Of a stretch of DNA of 64,000 bases, positions 12,076-24,341 are shown piece after piece. A model generated the notes under the pieces. It was given only the letters and a program-made list of their open reading frames with translations. It had not been told where the DNA came from and did no database searches. Source of the stretch: Oscheius dolichura (lineage: Eukaryota > Nematoda > Chromadorea > Rhabditida > Rhabditidae). The number at the start of each line of letters is the position of its first letter. Positions within the stretch are counted from its first letter, which is position 1. The stretch is taken from positions 2,542,001-2,606,000 of the forward strand of contig OW051497.1 of the NCBI GenBank assembly GCA_932521035.1, given 5' to 3'. A program made the position numbers and the translations under genes.

Positions 12076-13269
12076 TCAGTTTTTCCCGCCGTTATTGTTA
12101 TCTCGCCCTTCCCGGCCACCCTCCTTGGGTCCACTGTGTTTCTCCTTGTTCACACCGTCACACTTCCCGTCCATCTTCGTTTCTCTATCTTTTCTGCTCA
12201 TCGCAAGGGGGAGCTCATGTTCCCTAGGAGGAGGAGACGACGTCATCCAGAAGTTCTCATCATCTGCCGATTCTTCGTGGGCACTACGAAGCGCCAAAAC
12301 ATTCGCTCTATCGAATTCTTCTGTACTGAAAGTATCATAAACTTTATACTAAAAAAAGGAGCTTACATTAGTTTAATAAGACACTCATCCAGAGCTTTTA
12401 ACGACCTGCTTTTTGTTGTTTCCCAATTCCTGAAACGATAGATGTTCTTCTGTTTACAACGGCTATAGCACGCATCGTCAACGCTAGCGTAAAAGTTCCC
12501 TGAAGAGATAATTTAACGTATTTCCTTGCGAAATCGAACCTTCTTTAAAATTGAAGAAATGAGAGGCAATATAATGGTCATCAGCAGTCATTGAGTTCTT
12601 ATAGTCACCGGCATCAGTCTTAAATGAAATTGAATGTTATTCATAAGTGCAGAACTCACAAAGGTCACTTGTGAATAGTAATGTTTGAGCATTGTTTCAA
12701 GTTCCAATCCGTCCTGTGTGTTGTTCCCTCTGCAGATCCAGTTTTTTTTTATAGAACCGTCATTTTTCACCTGTACGTGTCATTGCTAAGAACTACTCCA
12801 CCATAGTCTTTGGCTATTCGAAATAAGTACACATCGTCGAACTCGCACCGAGGAATCATGAAGGTTATCTCATACTTGGACAGCTTCTGGAACAGGAAGT
12901 TGGATTGTACATGATCTGCACTCACCTCGAATGCTTCTAATCCACCACGCACTACGCCCGGTCTCCAGTACTTGTCCTGAATGTACACGGCGACCTCAAA
13001 ATCATATTTTATAAGAAGTCGGGCGAGACTCAACAAAGCTATGAGATTGAGATCCTTCTCTCTAAAATGGCATAGAAAAAAATAGGATTAGTCAACTTTT
13101 TGGGGCTCCTTGAAGTCGACTGCATAATGTTGGCACCATCGATGACAACCAGGCGTTTCTCAGGCCTAGGGTCCCCAGTCCTTGGTGGTGGCAGTAAGAC
13201 CCTGACGGTGCTGCTAAGGCCAGGCAGGTACTTGTCGAGTTCTGGTAGAATCCTCACGAGATCGCTCAT
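12076..13269 (-). CDS. NYN/Zc3h12a-domain endoribonuclease (RDE-8-like candidate)
   Basis: Six exons read leftward (13269-13097, 13061-12771, 12729-12660, 12618-12540, 12499-12367, 12325-12076) sum to 331 codons plus stop. The core is an RNase_Zc3h12a (NYN) domain: RLVVIDGANIMQ gives the first catalytic Asp, LIKYDFEVAVYIQDKYWRPG follows, and CEFDDVYLFRIAKDYGGVVLSNDTYR carries the acidic DD and the SND motif. The domain cuts single-stranded RNA and is shared by Regnase-1 and by the nematode RNAi factor RDE-8 and its NYN relatives. I see no CCCH zinc finger, which favours the RDE-8 kind over Regnase. The tail after the domain is hydrophilic, rich in Glu, Lys and Gly, and probably disordered. 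Two introns use GTT donors (GTTGAC, GTTCGA). The Maelstrom-like gene lies next on the same strand. Confidence 0.78.
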
Positions 13270-15136
13270 CTGAAACGAGTACTTGCTGACGAACGCGAAA
13301 TTAGCACAATGAAAAGTCTGGATTCAAAAGGAGCACGCTCTAATGAAGCCTCTTCGGATGAGGGTTGCCTGGGAAATGAACTCCGGGCTCCACAGGAACC
13401 CGTGGGTGGTAGTTTTCCGGCTTCGTTATAGATAAGACATCTTTAAAAAACTTGGTCTCCGGACTAAGCTATTCTGAGTGGATTCCCATAGATTAATATG
13501 ACGAAATGCGGTTAGGCGAGCGTACCGTCCTTACTTGATAAACAGAAGAACTAGGCAGAAGTGAGAACTTCATATCATCGTGATCTATTGGATTAGGATC
13601 CGGGAACAATGACTGGCTGCGTGTGACTGGCTGCGTCTATTCACATTTGCTTTGAATTTCACGGATTAATGGAAATGCCTCTGATGTAACGGGCCGCGTC
13701 TGATTAGGTCAAACCCTCACTTGCTGTAAATTCCGCAGGAATGGAAAAGTTGGAGAAATGCTTTTTATCTGGTGATGGATATACCAGACAGGCTCAGCAG
13801 ATAGGTACGACTAATGATTGCGGATACCGGCGTTTCAGGCAGCTACTGGTTGCAGTGAGGATCGGAGCACTGGGGCCTCCCGCCTCAAGCCAGCCTCCGC
13901 TTCCGGGAACTTACAGTTATACGGGATCAGTATGCGATGACGTCGTTGGTGTCGTCCTCACAGTGCACCTAGCTTCATACGTCTGAGCCGTGTCGTTAAC
14001 TTCGAATGAAGATTAATCGATGTGCAGTCCGCGGGCTACGGTGTGGAATAATTTCTAGAGGCATCTGAAATAAGGGCAGATTATTAATGCCCGGCTGAGA
14101 TAATCCCCTTTTTAATTTAGACTACAATTAGCCTAGTTAGTCGTACTTACGCGTATATGGTGGGCGTGAGCTTTCTCCCCCCGTCAGTTGCATTTCACCA
14201 TAGCTGGGCAGATCATCCCCCGTAGTGGACAACAACAGCTATCACTCCCAGTTATTATCATCTGAGCTCGGCCTTGTTTGTCCGCTGCCTATTTTATATT
14301 ATTTTGGTTGGTACTTAGGAAAAAGGCGTCGCGTGTTGCTATGGATATAAACATCGGCTCTCGCTCACATAAATCAACCGCCTGCTGGCCATTTGTGTCC
14401 AAATACGGGCTGGACCGCGGTTTTGTGACGAACCTTCTCCTATTGGTAGCGACAAGGCACGTCCACATAACCGCTGGACAGTTTCTGTAAAACCCCGGAT
14501 TGTCTTCCCCTTACCTTCATTAGTATTCCAGGATCGATTCTTCTTTTTCCCCACTGTGAGTCTTTCTTTTCGTAAAGCGTTTCTCGATTAATTTCTTCCA
14601 AGCTTCTTCCAGAAATCTACGGTGTCTCTGGGATGCATCATTGAGTTCACCGAGTTCCCTTAACCATCGACGTCTCCTTTTGCTATTTTTAGAACAAAAC
14701 AGAATATTAGTGAATAAATACCTTTCTATCCGTGTCTATTGAAGCAAATAACATGCCGATATATTCACCGTTTTGGACGTCATCATCGGCTAATTGGAAA
14801 GAATCTTTTTGAAAACAGCTCAAGTGAGTAATTCTCACATAACGAGGACATTCGACCAAAATAGGCAGGGACATCTCCTGTACTTCTAGCTGTATTTTTA
14901 TAAAAACAAAAGTGAAGCTGTTGAGATAAGGGGCGATGCATGGTAACTCAATAAAAATTTAGTTTGAGCAATCCCGAATATTTATTGAACAATATAGAGG
15001 AAATTTCAAATATGACGGTATATTATGCAAAATACACTGTAATTTTGAGAGGGTGGTCCAGAAACCGTAGAAAAGGGGATACAGGGAAAGCGTAAAGCAA
15101 CAATATTTGATTAAATTAGATCGTACACAAGTGAAT
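13270..15136. other. intergenic between two small-RNA-type genes
   Basis: No exon chain found. A short direct repeat TGACTGGCTGCG occurs twice around 13610-13635. Open frames at 13741-13986 (+), 14278-14490 (+) and 14959-15288 (-) have no domain or splice partner. The left part must hold the promoter of the NYN gene, and the right part the 3' end of the Maelstrom-like gene. Confidence 0.5.
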
Positions 15137-18100
15137 TTAATCTTCGTCGAACGGATTGAAGGCGGCTTTTTCCTTCGAATACCACAGAGGCAGCTTTCTG
15201 ATCTCATCGTTCGAAACAATACGCCAACGGAAGACGGGCCAGCTGAAAAGGGGAATTTTATTTCAGGAAGCAAAGAAAATCTCGCCACTGACGAGGCTTG
15301 CTCGGGCCCGCTTGCATCGGAGCAGGATCCTGGGGCTTCTGACGCGGGTTCTTTCTCCTCGGAGGCTCACTGAGACTGTTCGATCTAGTGCGATTGCAGA
15401 GCTCGTCAACTTCCTTGTCTGCCTCTTCGTCACTGTCGAGAACTTCATCCAGAACTCGCGCAATGCGATCATGTTTGGGAGGGGCACATTGAGGTCTTCT
15501 GTATCTGTCCGGTGAGGGCTTTATCAAACCAGCGCGAGAAGGGCAAGCGCTTGCATACGACGGAAGGTGCCCGAGGTCGCGAGGGCCTCCATAAACTCTT
15601 CTTCTGTCGTCATCATCATCGCTGTCGACCACTTGCAACTGACGACCACTGTGATATGAGGGCGGAGCAGTTTTGTGGTTGCTACCACGAGAGTATTCTT
15701 GCGAACGAGTAGGAGATCGCTGACTGGCATACTCCCGTGCACATGAATTTCCTTGTGAGCGAGGAGGGGAACGCCAGCCTCCGGGGTCTCGAGCCCAGTT
15801 CCTTCCAGCAGCTTCAAATCCATCGAAGGAACGATGGGTCTCGCGGCGCTCATGCGGGTCCCTTCGAGACATCTGGGGAGATCCCTCAGCTCTTGAAGAT
15901 TTGGAGGAAGACGATGGCCGGCGGGTATCCTTCTCATCGTCACTCTCGCTACTGACATAGACAAAGTTGCTTCGGAAATTTCCACGGATAACGGGAGTGT
16001 CTTCCTCGGAGTCATCTTTTTCTAAAGCAGCAAGTTCACAAAGAAAGTAGCAGTTAATTACCTTCTTTGAATTTTTTGTTGATAATTCTGATTCCCTGGC
16101 GATCGGAGGGAAGTTCTTCCTCAACTTTCGGAAGAGCCCAACTCTGCAATGATCCCTTCTTATTCGTTGCTCTCGGATTGAATTGAAGGAATGTATCTCT
16201 AAAAAAATTTGTTTACTGTGAAAAGGACGACTACTTACGGATTGAGCTTCGGTACTAGCTTCTTCTGGTTTTCGTTAGCAATCTCGCAAATGGAATGCAC
16301 GTTGCCGTCTAAATACCTTGTAAATCCGAAGAGATTCTCATAGTACAGGCAGTTATACAATTTGAATCTAAAAGAAAAATGATAATTATGGAACATTCAC
16401 CTTGATCTCAGCGGCAAATCAAAAATAAATACAGAAAAGATAAGGATAATGGAAAAAAAACTAACATTGTCATAGCTCCTCGAGCCTCCTGGCAAATAAA
16501 TCTCTTGAAGTTTTTCTTGGGCAATTTCCGGTGAAACTCAGGGCAGAAGTGCATCTCGCTGGTTGGGATGACAGTCTCCTGAAGTACTATTTGATTACAA
16601 GGGGCTTTTATTCTATTTAATCGTTTCGCATTTGGACAGCTTGGCAGAATATTTTTAGTTTACACGACAAAAATTGATTGTTTAAATGCAGCATAAGAGT
16701 AAGCTTGCTTTGTCGATATAGCGTAGCAAAATGCGTCGTTTTTCATTTTAAGGAGAGAATTTTAGTCTAACCAACCTGGAAATAAAGACCGATTCTTTCG
16801 TCGGTAATTTGCTTCTCGGAAGCGTCTCTCATGGAAAGGGCGAAATTTTCCATTGGTAATATCTTGTGTTCGATATTTTCTGAATTTGTAATGAAAAGAA
16901 GAATAAGATGTGTTCTCACCCTTGAAGAATTCCTCCTCTTCCTGTCCACAACTGCTGGCTGCAATTCGAAGTGTAGCTGTCTAAAGTAGGCATTTAAAAA
17001 AGAAGTAGCATTGGACGGCTTACCACTTGATTGTATATTTCCTTCTCACACAATAAGATAGCCTTCTGCTGTCCATTATCTGCCCAGGCATTCTTGAACC
17101 TTCTCCACACAACTCGGAGGTCGTCATGATCTGTGGACGGTTCGGCCTGGGTTTCCATGGAATAGTATAGCATGAATTCTTGGGCTTTTTTCCGTATTTC
17201 AGTCATTTGTTTCCGTCCGATCCAATTCGGGTCGATGATGACGCCAGCATCGACGTTCAGATGGAAGCTAACGCTATCGCGAATACCTGAATATCTGTTA
17301 ATATTAAAATAAATAGGAAAGATGCACCTGAGCGGAATGTGAAATTCACTACAGACAATTCGACGGGAATAGGGTACATGCAACTGTACACTGTTTCCTT
17401 GTACACGAATGTGGCCGAGACACCCACGAACGTAAACAGTTCGTCCATAAGAAGTTCTAAATGGAGTTATATAATTAGCACTGTTCACCCACCTTTGTTG
17501 AAGTCTCTGTAATGATGGAATATCTCGTTCTGTCTCTGCTCACAGATGAGCTCCATATCATGCTGGTACATGGACTGAAAGAACATGTATTACTTTGAAT
17601 AAAGGCTAGACGCTGTTTCTTACCACCCTGCGGGCGGGCGGCCCACATTTTTATTTAAATGTGTTTAACCCCGTTAAAGTGTTTCCATGCGACCGTCGAA
17701 TAAGCTGTAATTTACATCCCGTCGTGAAATGACGCACGCGTAATATAGTCTAAGATAAAAACAGATCCATATTTGCAAACGAGAAAGAAACCCACGTTAG
17801 GCTTCGAGAGCGGCTCGATCGGTGGCAGCTGTACCGGGTGCGGGTGGGCTCTGAAGGTAGCCCCCTCCTCGCTGTTCACCAAATTGTCGAACTGAGAACG
17901 ACACGCAAACTCCCCGAAGGGGTTTTTGTGTGCTTCAGCCCTTCTGAATCTCTCCGTGGCATAGCGCCTCTTCGCCTTGTTTTCCGTGCTGTTATGTTCG
18001 GAATTTTCTTTATTTTTATAATATTGCAGCTCCTCTGGGCTCAGCTGCTGAAAACAAGGGACTACTGAAGTAATGTGAAGGGAAACCTTGAAGATCTTCG

Positions 18101-18299
18101 TGATGGCGTCCTTGTCGGCTGGAGAACGGGCCGAATAGTTGTGTCCTGCCACTTGAAGGAATTTTTTGCGGCCTACAGCGTTCAACCAAAGAATGAAGGC
18201 GCTCTCCTTCCCGCTTGCCTTGGCGATAGGAGGAATGTAGCTGTAAAAATTAATTAAATGCTGGGTAACTACATAGTATACGCGTGATCGTACCTCCAT
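15137..18299 (-). CDS. Maelstrom-like protein (HMG box + MAEL domain + disordered tail)
   Basis: Reads leftward; the last exons are near 16022-15289 and 15242-15137, joined in frame by a 46-nt intron. The N-terminal exon carries an HMG-box-like segment (SAFILWLNAVGRKKFLQVAG... QQLSPEELQYYKNK). Exons near 17570-16990 carry a MAEL-type domain: the stretch PIPVELSVVNFTFRSGIRDS resembles the 'P-E-I-...-F-...-G-I' core of Maelstrom. An exon at about 16585-16470 has MHFCPEFHRK...FICQEAR, a possible His/Cys metal site. The tail (about 16100-15137) is Ser/Arg/Asp-rich with a run of five Asp. Maelstrom acts in germline nuage and transposon silencing with piRNAs. The start is uncertain: ATG 18299 gives an open frame, but ATGGAG|GTACG there could also be a donor. 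The assignment rests on domain order and motif likeness. Confidence 0.66.
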
Positions 18300-21200
18300 A
18301 ACTTTCTAAAATTCTCAGTTTTTTTGTGTATCCTTTCGATTCCGAAATTGGCGGAAAGGAACACGAAACGAACGAGTTTTGCAAACGAAACAATCTTCTA
18401 TTTTATTTCGTTCGTGAGTTTGTTTTGTTGTTTCGCTCATTTCTGGTAGGTATACATTTAAAAGTTAAAATTAAAAAAAGAAAAAAAAACAAGAACTAAC
18501 TTCTCCATAAATGGCTTATCCTCAGATCAAATTATCGATGCCCCTCAACCAGAAATCGAAGCACCAGCTCAAATCAAAATCAGACGTCAATCAAAAACAA
18601 CAAAAATCAATTAGCACTTCAAATAAAATGAATTCAACCTGAAAATCGATATTAAAAAATCGGAAAGCCTAAAATTATATAGAAAACAAAGAAGGGCATT
18701 GAGTAGATTATTTTAATCTTTAAAAAAATCCTAGTGGGGCGGTAAAGTCAATCAAACGCAAGATTTTTAAACAAACGCCGGTCATTTTTTAGGAATTGAG
18801 TAACTCTTGTTTTGGTGAGTTTTGGTATGATATATCAAAAGTAAAGGAAAAAGGCAGCAGGGTGAAATAACGCTTTGGGGACGCAACTCCTACTGTAACC
18901 CCGTCGTAAGCAGAAAATAAGTACGTACTAGCAAAAAATGGCAAATTTAATTTTGTTACAAAGTGTTTAGTTCGATAGAGGAAAGTAGTTCGTGGAAATT
19001 ATACTTTTTCTCTCAGGTAAAAAGGAGTAGATGGCTGAGTCTGATTTTCAACAGGATAGAAAATACTTTATAAACGGCATTTTCAGCCGGTTGGACTGAA
19101 AGCGTGAATTGAACGCATTCGGAAATCTTGTGCTTTTTTAATTGATTATTTCATATCCAAGTGTTATCTAGTCTTTTCAGAAGACGCCGTTAGCAGGTAT
19201 GCTTTTAGCTAAGCCGCCAAGCGAAAAACGTTTCCGTGGGGCTCTAAAAAGAGGTAATGATTGATATCGATCTCACTGAAGAGGAAGAGAAAATTTCCAG
19301 TCTAACTATATTCTACAAATATAGTGGGAAAGACGGGTCATTCCCTCATCATAGCGGAGAAATCATCCTCTGCTGGTCCAGGCCCATTCCACTCAGTCGG
19401 AACACATTGGGGCCTGAAGAAAAGACAACCTGGGCCACTTGCAGTCGTTAAAGAACTTGGGTCAAATGTTGGGAGAGATATTAGAGGGCGATGCCAGCAC
19501 GGGCCAAAGCGTATCTTATCTTGTCGTAATAGCCAGGGCCAGCTTCAACAGAACCAAATGAGACTGACAAATGAGACTGGGGTCAGGGTTTCCACCACCT
19601 TCGTCAGTAACAAGTGAGGAGAAAGAATCACCGAGTATCGGAGTTTCTAAGCCGAGCAGCGTGGGCCGTCGGAGTGCTGATCGGGATTTCGGGACAGGGT
19701 GAAAGGGCCACTGGCGGAACGGCGGTGGGCACGACGAGGTCGTCGGGAGGAACCACGAAAAGTATGCTTAGGAGATTTTGGAGCCCTCAAGAGGAGTTAA
19801 AAGAAGTGAACATTTCAGCTTTGTAACTGGAATAAAACGTTTCTGTCGTTTTTAACTCGCTCTTCTTCCCCATATTCCCCTAAATCCCCGGATCTTTTTA
19901 GACAACGGAAAGCCCTCCACTTGTTTTGACGAACCTTGTAAACACAGCGCTATTTACGATCTATTGTGGTCTATTTCAAATGTGGTTGCCGGCGGCTCAT
20001 AGATTAATATCACTCATGTGGTTGCGGCAAGCAGTGCGCTGACAGCATATGCGCGAACTTTCTCGCCTTTGTCAACGAGCGGTTGATTAAAATATCGTCT
20101 GGGGGAAGGAAACCGAAAAGTATGCTTAAAAGATTTTGGTGGAGAGATCCCTTTCAATGTAGCTTTCTCGATGATACGACAAAAAGATCAGGGGTACTAG
20201 TTGCTCTCTCCTGTGGCAATCTTTTCCGAACTGACCCCTCCCTCGAACGTTCTGCCGTTTCAAATGGCAAGCCAGCCAGTAAGTTTTTAAGCCCCTTTTC
20301 ACGCATCCTTGGAGCAGATTTGGCTGTCAGCGACACGGCCTCGTGTCGGGCTGCAAGTCGGCGGCACCGACTGGTCATAAGGGGCAGGTGTTCGAAAGTC
20401 TGGCATCACTCTTCAAACAAAGTGCAGTCTGCCCTTCCCTAAAGCGGTTACGGTAGGGGCGCGGAATCCTTCAAATGGAGGACCACCCATATTTGACCTC
20501 AAGCGGAACCGTTTTATCTGGAACTCTGGACGGACGAAAGAAAGCAGTTCAGCTATTTCATCGCAAGAGGTAATGCAAAATGTTTTTTTTCTAGCCAAGC
20601 CAACTGTCAGCAGCTCCTAGTCGACCATATGGAGGACAGTGAATTAGAAGTGGGCTGACTGGCTCGCCATGAACATACGGTCAATCGCTTCCAAGGAGTT
20701 TGTGCTGAACGTTTACAGAGCACTGTTTCGACAGTGGACGGCGGTTCTGGCCGCAAGAGTGAGAGATCCCGGGCAGGTGAGGACCGGTGAAGCGAAATCA
20801 ACCGTTTTAGAAGATAACACAGATCACTTCTGGCAGATATAGTAGATATACGAAGAATAATGAATAAGTGCGCTTCAGCCCTGCTTGGCTCAGGGCATAG
20901 GAAAACCATTTTGCGTTGCGGGGCGAACGAAGCAGAACGGATACAACCAAATACGTGTAGCCGTTTTACCTCATTCAACCTGCAATACCACAGGTGGTTG
21001 TGGTCTATTCTGACAGAAAACCATCAGGGAAGAGGGATATGAAGGCAGTTACAGGCTGCACAGTGGTATGACGCTACAAAACGAATACTGTAGCACGCAA
21101 TACACAGTGCAGTCTGTACCGCCGCTGTCAGTCCTGCCCGATAAAGGAATGCAGCTTGAGGATCTTTCTACTAGAGAGCCGTGTCACTAGGGAATCATCC

Positions 21201-21369
21201 AAATCATAGACGGGGAGGTCTGGCGCACTGTTGGGTGGCTGTCAATAGGTGGAGGCCGCGCTTGCTCCTCCCTTTCCCCGCCTCCCAGGGCTGCCACCGT
21301 CCCTCTTCCCTGGATGCCCACATAGATAGAGCTACACATGAAAGACCTCCGTAGTCCTTTCCCTCCCAA
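18300..21369. other. gene-poor, repeat-rich stretch
   Basis: 18300-19100 is AT-rich and low in complexity. A motif AAAGTATGCTTA...AGATTTTGG occurs at about 19760 and again at about 20117, marking two diverged copies of one repeat. The segment 20283-20537 is one arm of a long inverted duplication (see that entry). Open frames such as 20083-20442 (+) lie inside repeats and are not convincing genes. Confidence 0.55.
20283..20537 (+). repeat. left arm of long inverted duplication
   Basis: About 250 nt that reappears almost unchanged in reverse orientation at 32726-32979. Shared landmarks include GTTACGGTAGGGGCGCGGAA and GGCCTCGTGTCGGGCTGCAA. The high identity points to a recently mobile or recently duplicated element. 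No open frame is conserved between the arms beyond what strand symmetry gives. Confidence 0.85.
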
Positions 21370-21880
21370 TTATCGACCCACACCATTTGGGACCGCAGCG
21401 GATCTCACTCTATCATGTGCAGTGAGAATCCGTTGGGGAACCTCAACTGGCTCGGGTATCAGCTCCTTATCATCCAGATCGTAGACGTTCCTCACGGTGA
21501 AAGATTGCCAGAATCTGTTATTCCGAAATATATAGAGAACTAACTGTTTACTAGACAAATTACAGCGTTGCTGGTCGAAAAAAAAAGCTTATACAAGGCT
21601 CAATATAAACAAAATTAGCCCGATTCGTATCCGGAGTCTTCCGGGTTGACCATCGGCTGGACTGGATTCTGTGGACGTGGCGGTGCCTGCGGACGAGGAG
21701 GAGGAGGCCTGCGTGCGAGAACAACTCGAGAACGGCGATGTGCTGGACGGTCGATATTTTCCGGCTGATACCGTTTGTCTTTGTTCAGAAATTATCCTAC
21801 CCGATTCAAGTCCGGTGAGTTGGGAGGGGCACCAGGGGAAGGACGACGGTTATCCATCATACCTGAATCACTGTGTGGAA
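21370..21880 (-). CDS. possible small Pro/Arg-rich gene(s), uncertain
   Basis: On the minus strand an acceptor-like pyrimidine tract ending CACACAG precedes GMMDNRRPSPGAPPNSPDLN, then a frame rich in Pro and Arg (ARRPPPPRPQAPPRPQNPVQ) ends in YESG and a stop at 21615. A second frame (FRNNRFWQSFTVRNVYDLDD...) preceded by GTAAACAG ends at 21370. The two halves of the first frame are separated by an in-frame TAA within about 22 nt that no normal intron removes. It may be a short nematode gene or a broken one. I recognise no domain. Confidence 0.3.
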
Positions 21881-23777
21881 GAGAAAATAAGGAACGGGAG
21901 GAATTCCAGACGGTGTTAGTTGTCTATTGAATGGAAAATAGAAATTGTGAGGGTATGCAACGAAGAAAGCAAGCGATTTACGGTTGTTTTGGAGATCGGA
22001 AGGCGAGAAAAATATTGATTGAGTGGCCTGCCTAGAGGGGCAGTGGAAGCAATGGTCAGCGAGCTAGACGCGCCCTAATCTAACTTTTAAAATCCCCACC
22101 CTGAAGGGGCCCGACACTGGCAACATAATGCGGTTACTATAAGACGATACCACGGCTTTCTCTGCGGTGTGATGATCCGTGGAGGAGGATTCTGCAACCT
22201 TGTCCTGTTTCAGGGACCTAATTCACGTACTGCACAGTACTGAGTGCGTGATTATAGGTACCTGAAACTGGTTAGGCCAGCGGGAAAAGGGTGATGAGCT
22301 GGTTTCCGGAAAGGCAGAGCAATGTTGTTATATACAGACGTTATAAATCGACATTCCCTGCCTGTCTAGAAAACCAGCCGGAGAGGAATATTACGAGGGA
22401 GCTGTTGGCCGGTAGAGAGAAGTTCGGGCATGGTTTGGGGCGGACCAGTTGCCATACAAAGGAGCAGCCGAAAGGGGAAGTTACCGTAACCGCGGCTGCC
22501 CTCTCTTTCCCACGGAGACTCATCGGGTGCACAAACAAGTTATTACAGGGGCTCCCCAGCGAAATAACAATTTTTTGAGAGGTGAGCCATCACGGAAAGG
22601 TCCGCAGACGGGGCAGACTGGGAGAGGGGAAAAGGGAGCGATTCACCTGAAATGGTATAGTGTGGCACTTGTTTCCACTTTTTGAATATCCTATTCGAGC
22701 GATCCAGAAGAAATGCAGTGGCCTATCGAGGAGTAGTGAGCTAGGACGGGGCTATCGGTTTTCTTCTGACCGGGAGAAGGAGGGGCAAACGGTTGTCTCA
22801 TCCCATAGAGTCCGAACGTTGCGTTCGGTTCCTATTACCACAAATACAAGATTTTATTGATATCAGTGCTTTTCTTTGTAATGTCCTCTTCTCCCTCTTT
22901 TAACTTGGAAAACAAATCCTTGAGGACTTTAGAAACGTTTCCGCACATTGATGTGTCCTGGGCTAACCCGGCGCCTCTTTAGGTCCTATCGAGTCTAATG
23001 CCTATTCTGCGAATCCTCAAATTGTCTCCAATAAGAACGAGGAGCTCAGGTATGTCCAGCAGCCCAGAACTTTTGGAATTATGGCTCCCTGCCCCTGTCC
23101 CAAGACCCTACGTGCACCCGGCTCCTGTCGCGGATATTCATCCAACCATCAACGCTCCACCACAGCCTGAACCCGCTCAACAAGAACTCCCTTTGGAAGG
23201 AGGCCTCAATGAGCAGTGCGTTTACCAATTTTGTGCGGTTTCTGAAAAATAACCCTCTGTCTTACCACAAAGTAAATATGTATTTTGCTTATTTGTATTT
23301 CGATGAAGGAGAGAAGGGTGATATCTTACGGTAGCAGTTCTTCTTGCTAGAAAAGCTGGGAATACTTACTATCCGATACAGAGCAAGTATTCCTGCTTTC
23401 CCAACAAGAACGAGCAGGTTTCTACGGATCCAATAAAGTGCCTACCGTTTGTAAGTGATGTTAGAGACGGATTGCCTCCTCGCCACGGGAAATGGGTGGG
23501 AGTGTCTGGCGGATAATCAATGGCGATTGAGGGTTGAACACCCACAGCAAGGATAAAAGAAAACTGTTGAGAGAGAGGCTTCACTCCACTTCCCCTTCAT
23601 TTCTTCTTGGGGGCATTGATTTCATTTCCACATGGTCCGGGGGAGGACACTCGTTCAAAAATTCGTCGACAACAACATTTTATTTACGTTCCCGGCTAAC
23701 AAGCGAATCATAGGTATTTTATGCATAAACAGGGCAGATATAAAAGGGTCGCCAGTCGGGGGCGCCTCACCTTTCTG
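21881..23777. other. intergenic with dispersed repeat copy
   Basis: 22195-22560 resembles 31815-32130 (see repeat entry). At 22998-23252 (+) a Pro-rich open frame follows a pyrimidine tract, with alternative reading in another frame; I could not build a supported gene from it. Nothing else is seen. Confidence 0.45.
22195..22560 (+). repeat. dispersed repeat, copy 1
   Basis: Shares with 31815-32130, in the same order and orientation, the palindromic core CACAGTACTGAGT, a G-rich block, CGTAACC(C)GCG, and a block GGGAGACTCATCGGG or its near match. Divergence is high, so these are old copies of one family. No coding capacity is seen. Confidence 0.65.
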
Positions 23778-24341
23778 CTATTCCTCGTCCTCTTCAGCCC
23801 TGTTATCTTCCTTATGCTCCCCGTAGTACTCCTCAAACTCAATGTCTTCTTCGATCGTCTCCTCAATGCCTTCCACTTCCTCCTCGAAAATGGTGTCCAT
23901 GGTATTGAATCTACGAACACCCATCATGTTGAGCTCGACCTCCTCGTCCAGAGCTTCATTTTCCTCGCCGCTTCCTATAAACGTTTGCATTTCATAATCG
24001 TCTATGGCTGGCTTGGTCCCCTCGATCTTGTATCGACCGATTGCGCTTACCCTCCCGGACCACGTGGTAGCCCTCTTGCCGCCTATTTTTCAGCAGCTAT
24101 GCTTGCCGCCAAGTGATCATGATATGCGCAAACCATAAATTTAGAACCAACCATCGGAGTTAGATTCGCTAGTCGGCTCGGAGACGGGGGACTGGTCGGC
24201 AGCGTAGTCAGCACGAAGGGAGACAATGTAGTTGGCAGAATATACCAAAGAGAACGTTTGATTGAGAGAGAGTTCGTCATTTTCGTTGAACACGGCCTCG
24301 ATAGACTTAGCGATCATGATCTCGGCACCGTAAGTAACCAT
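23778..24341 (-). CDS. unknown protein with highly acidic C-terminus
   Basis: Two exons, 24341-24152 and 24082-23778, joined in frame by an intron with donor GTTGGT, give 164 residues. The first exon begins MVTYGAEIMIAKSIEAVF after a TTTTAG acceptor-like tract, so ATG 24341 could be the true start (trans-spliced) or this may be an internal exon. The middle has VYSANYIVSLRADYA; the C-terminal third is almost all Glu/Asp (EEEVEGIEETIEEDIEFEE) and ends AEEDEE. I recognise no family. Acidic tails often bind histones or other basic proteins, but that is only a guess here. A MITE lies 230 nt upstream. Confidence 0.5.
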
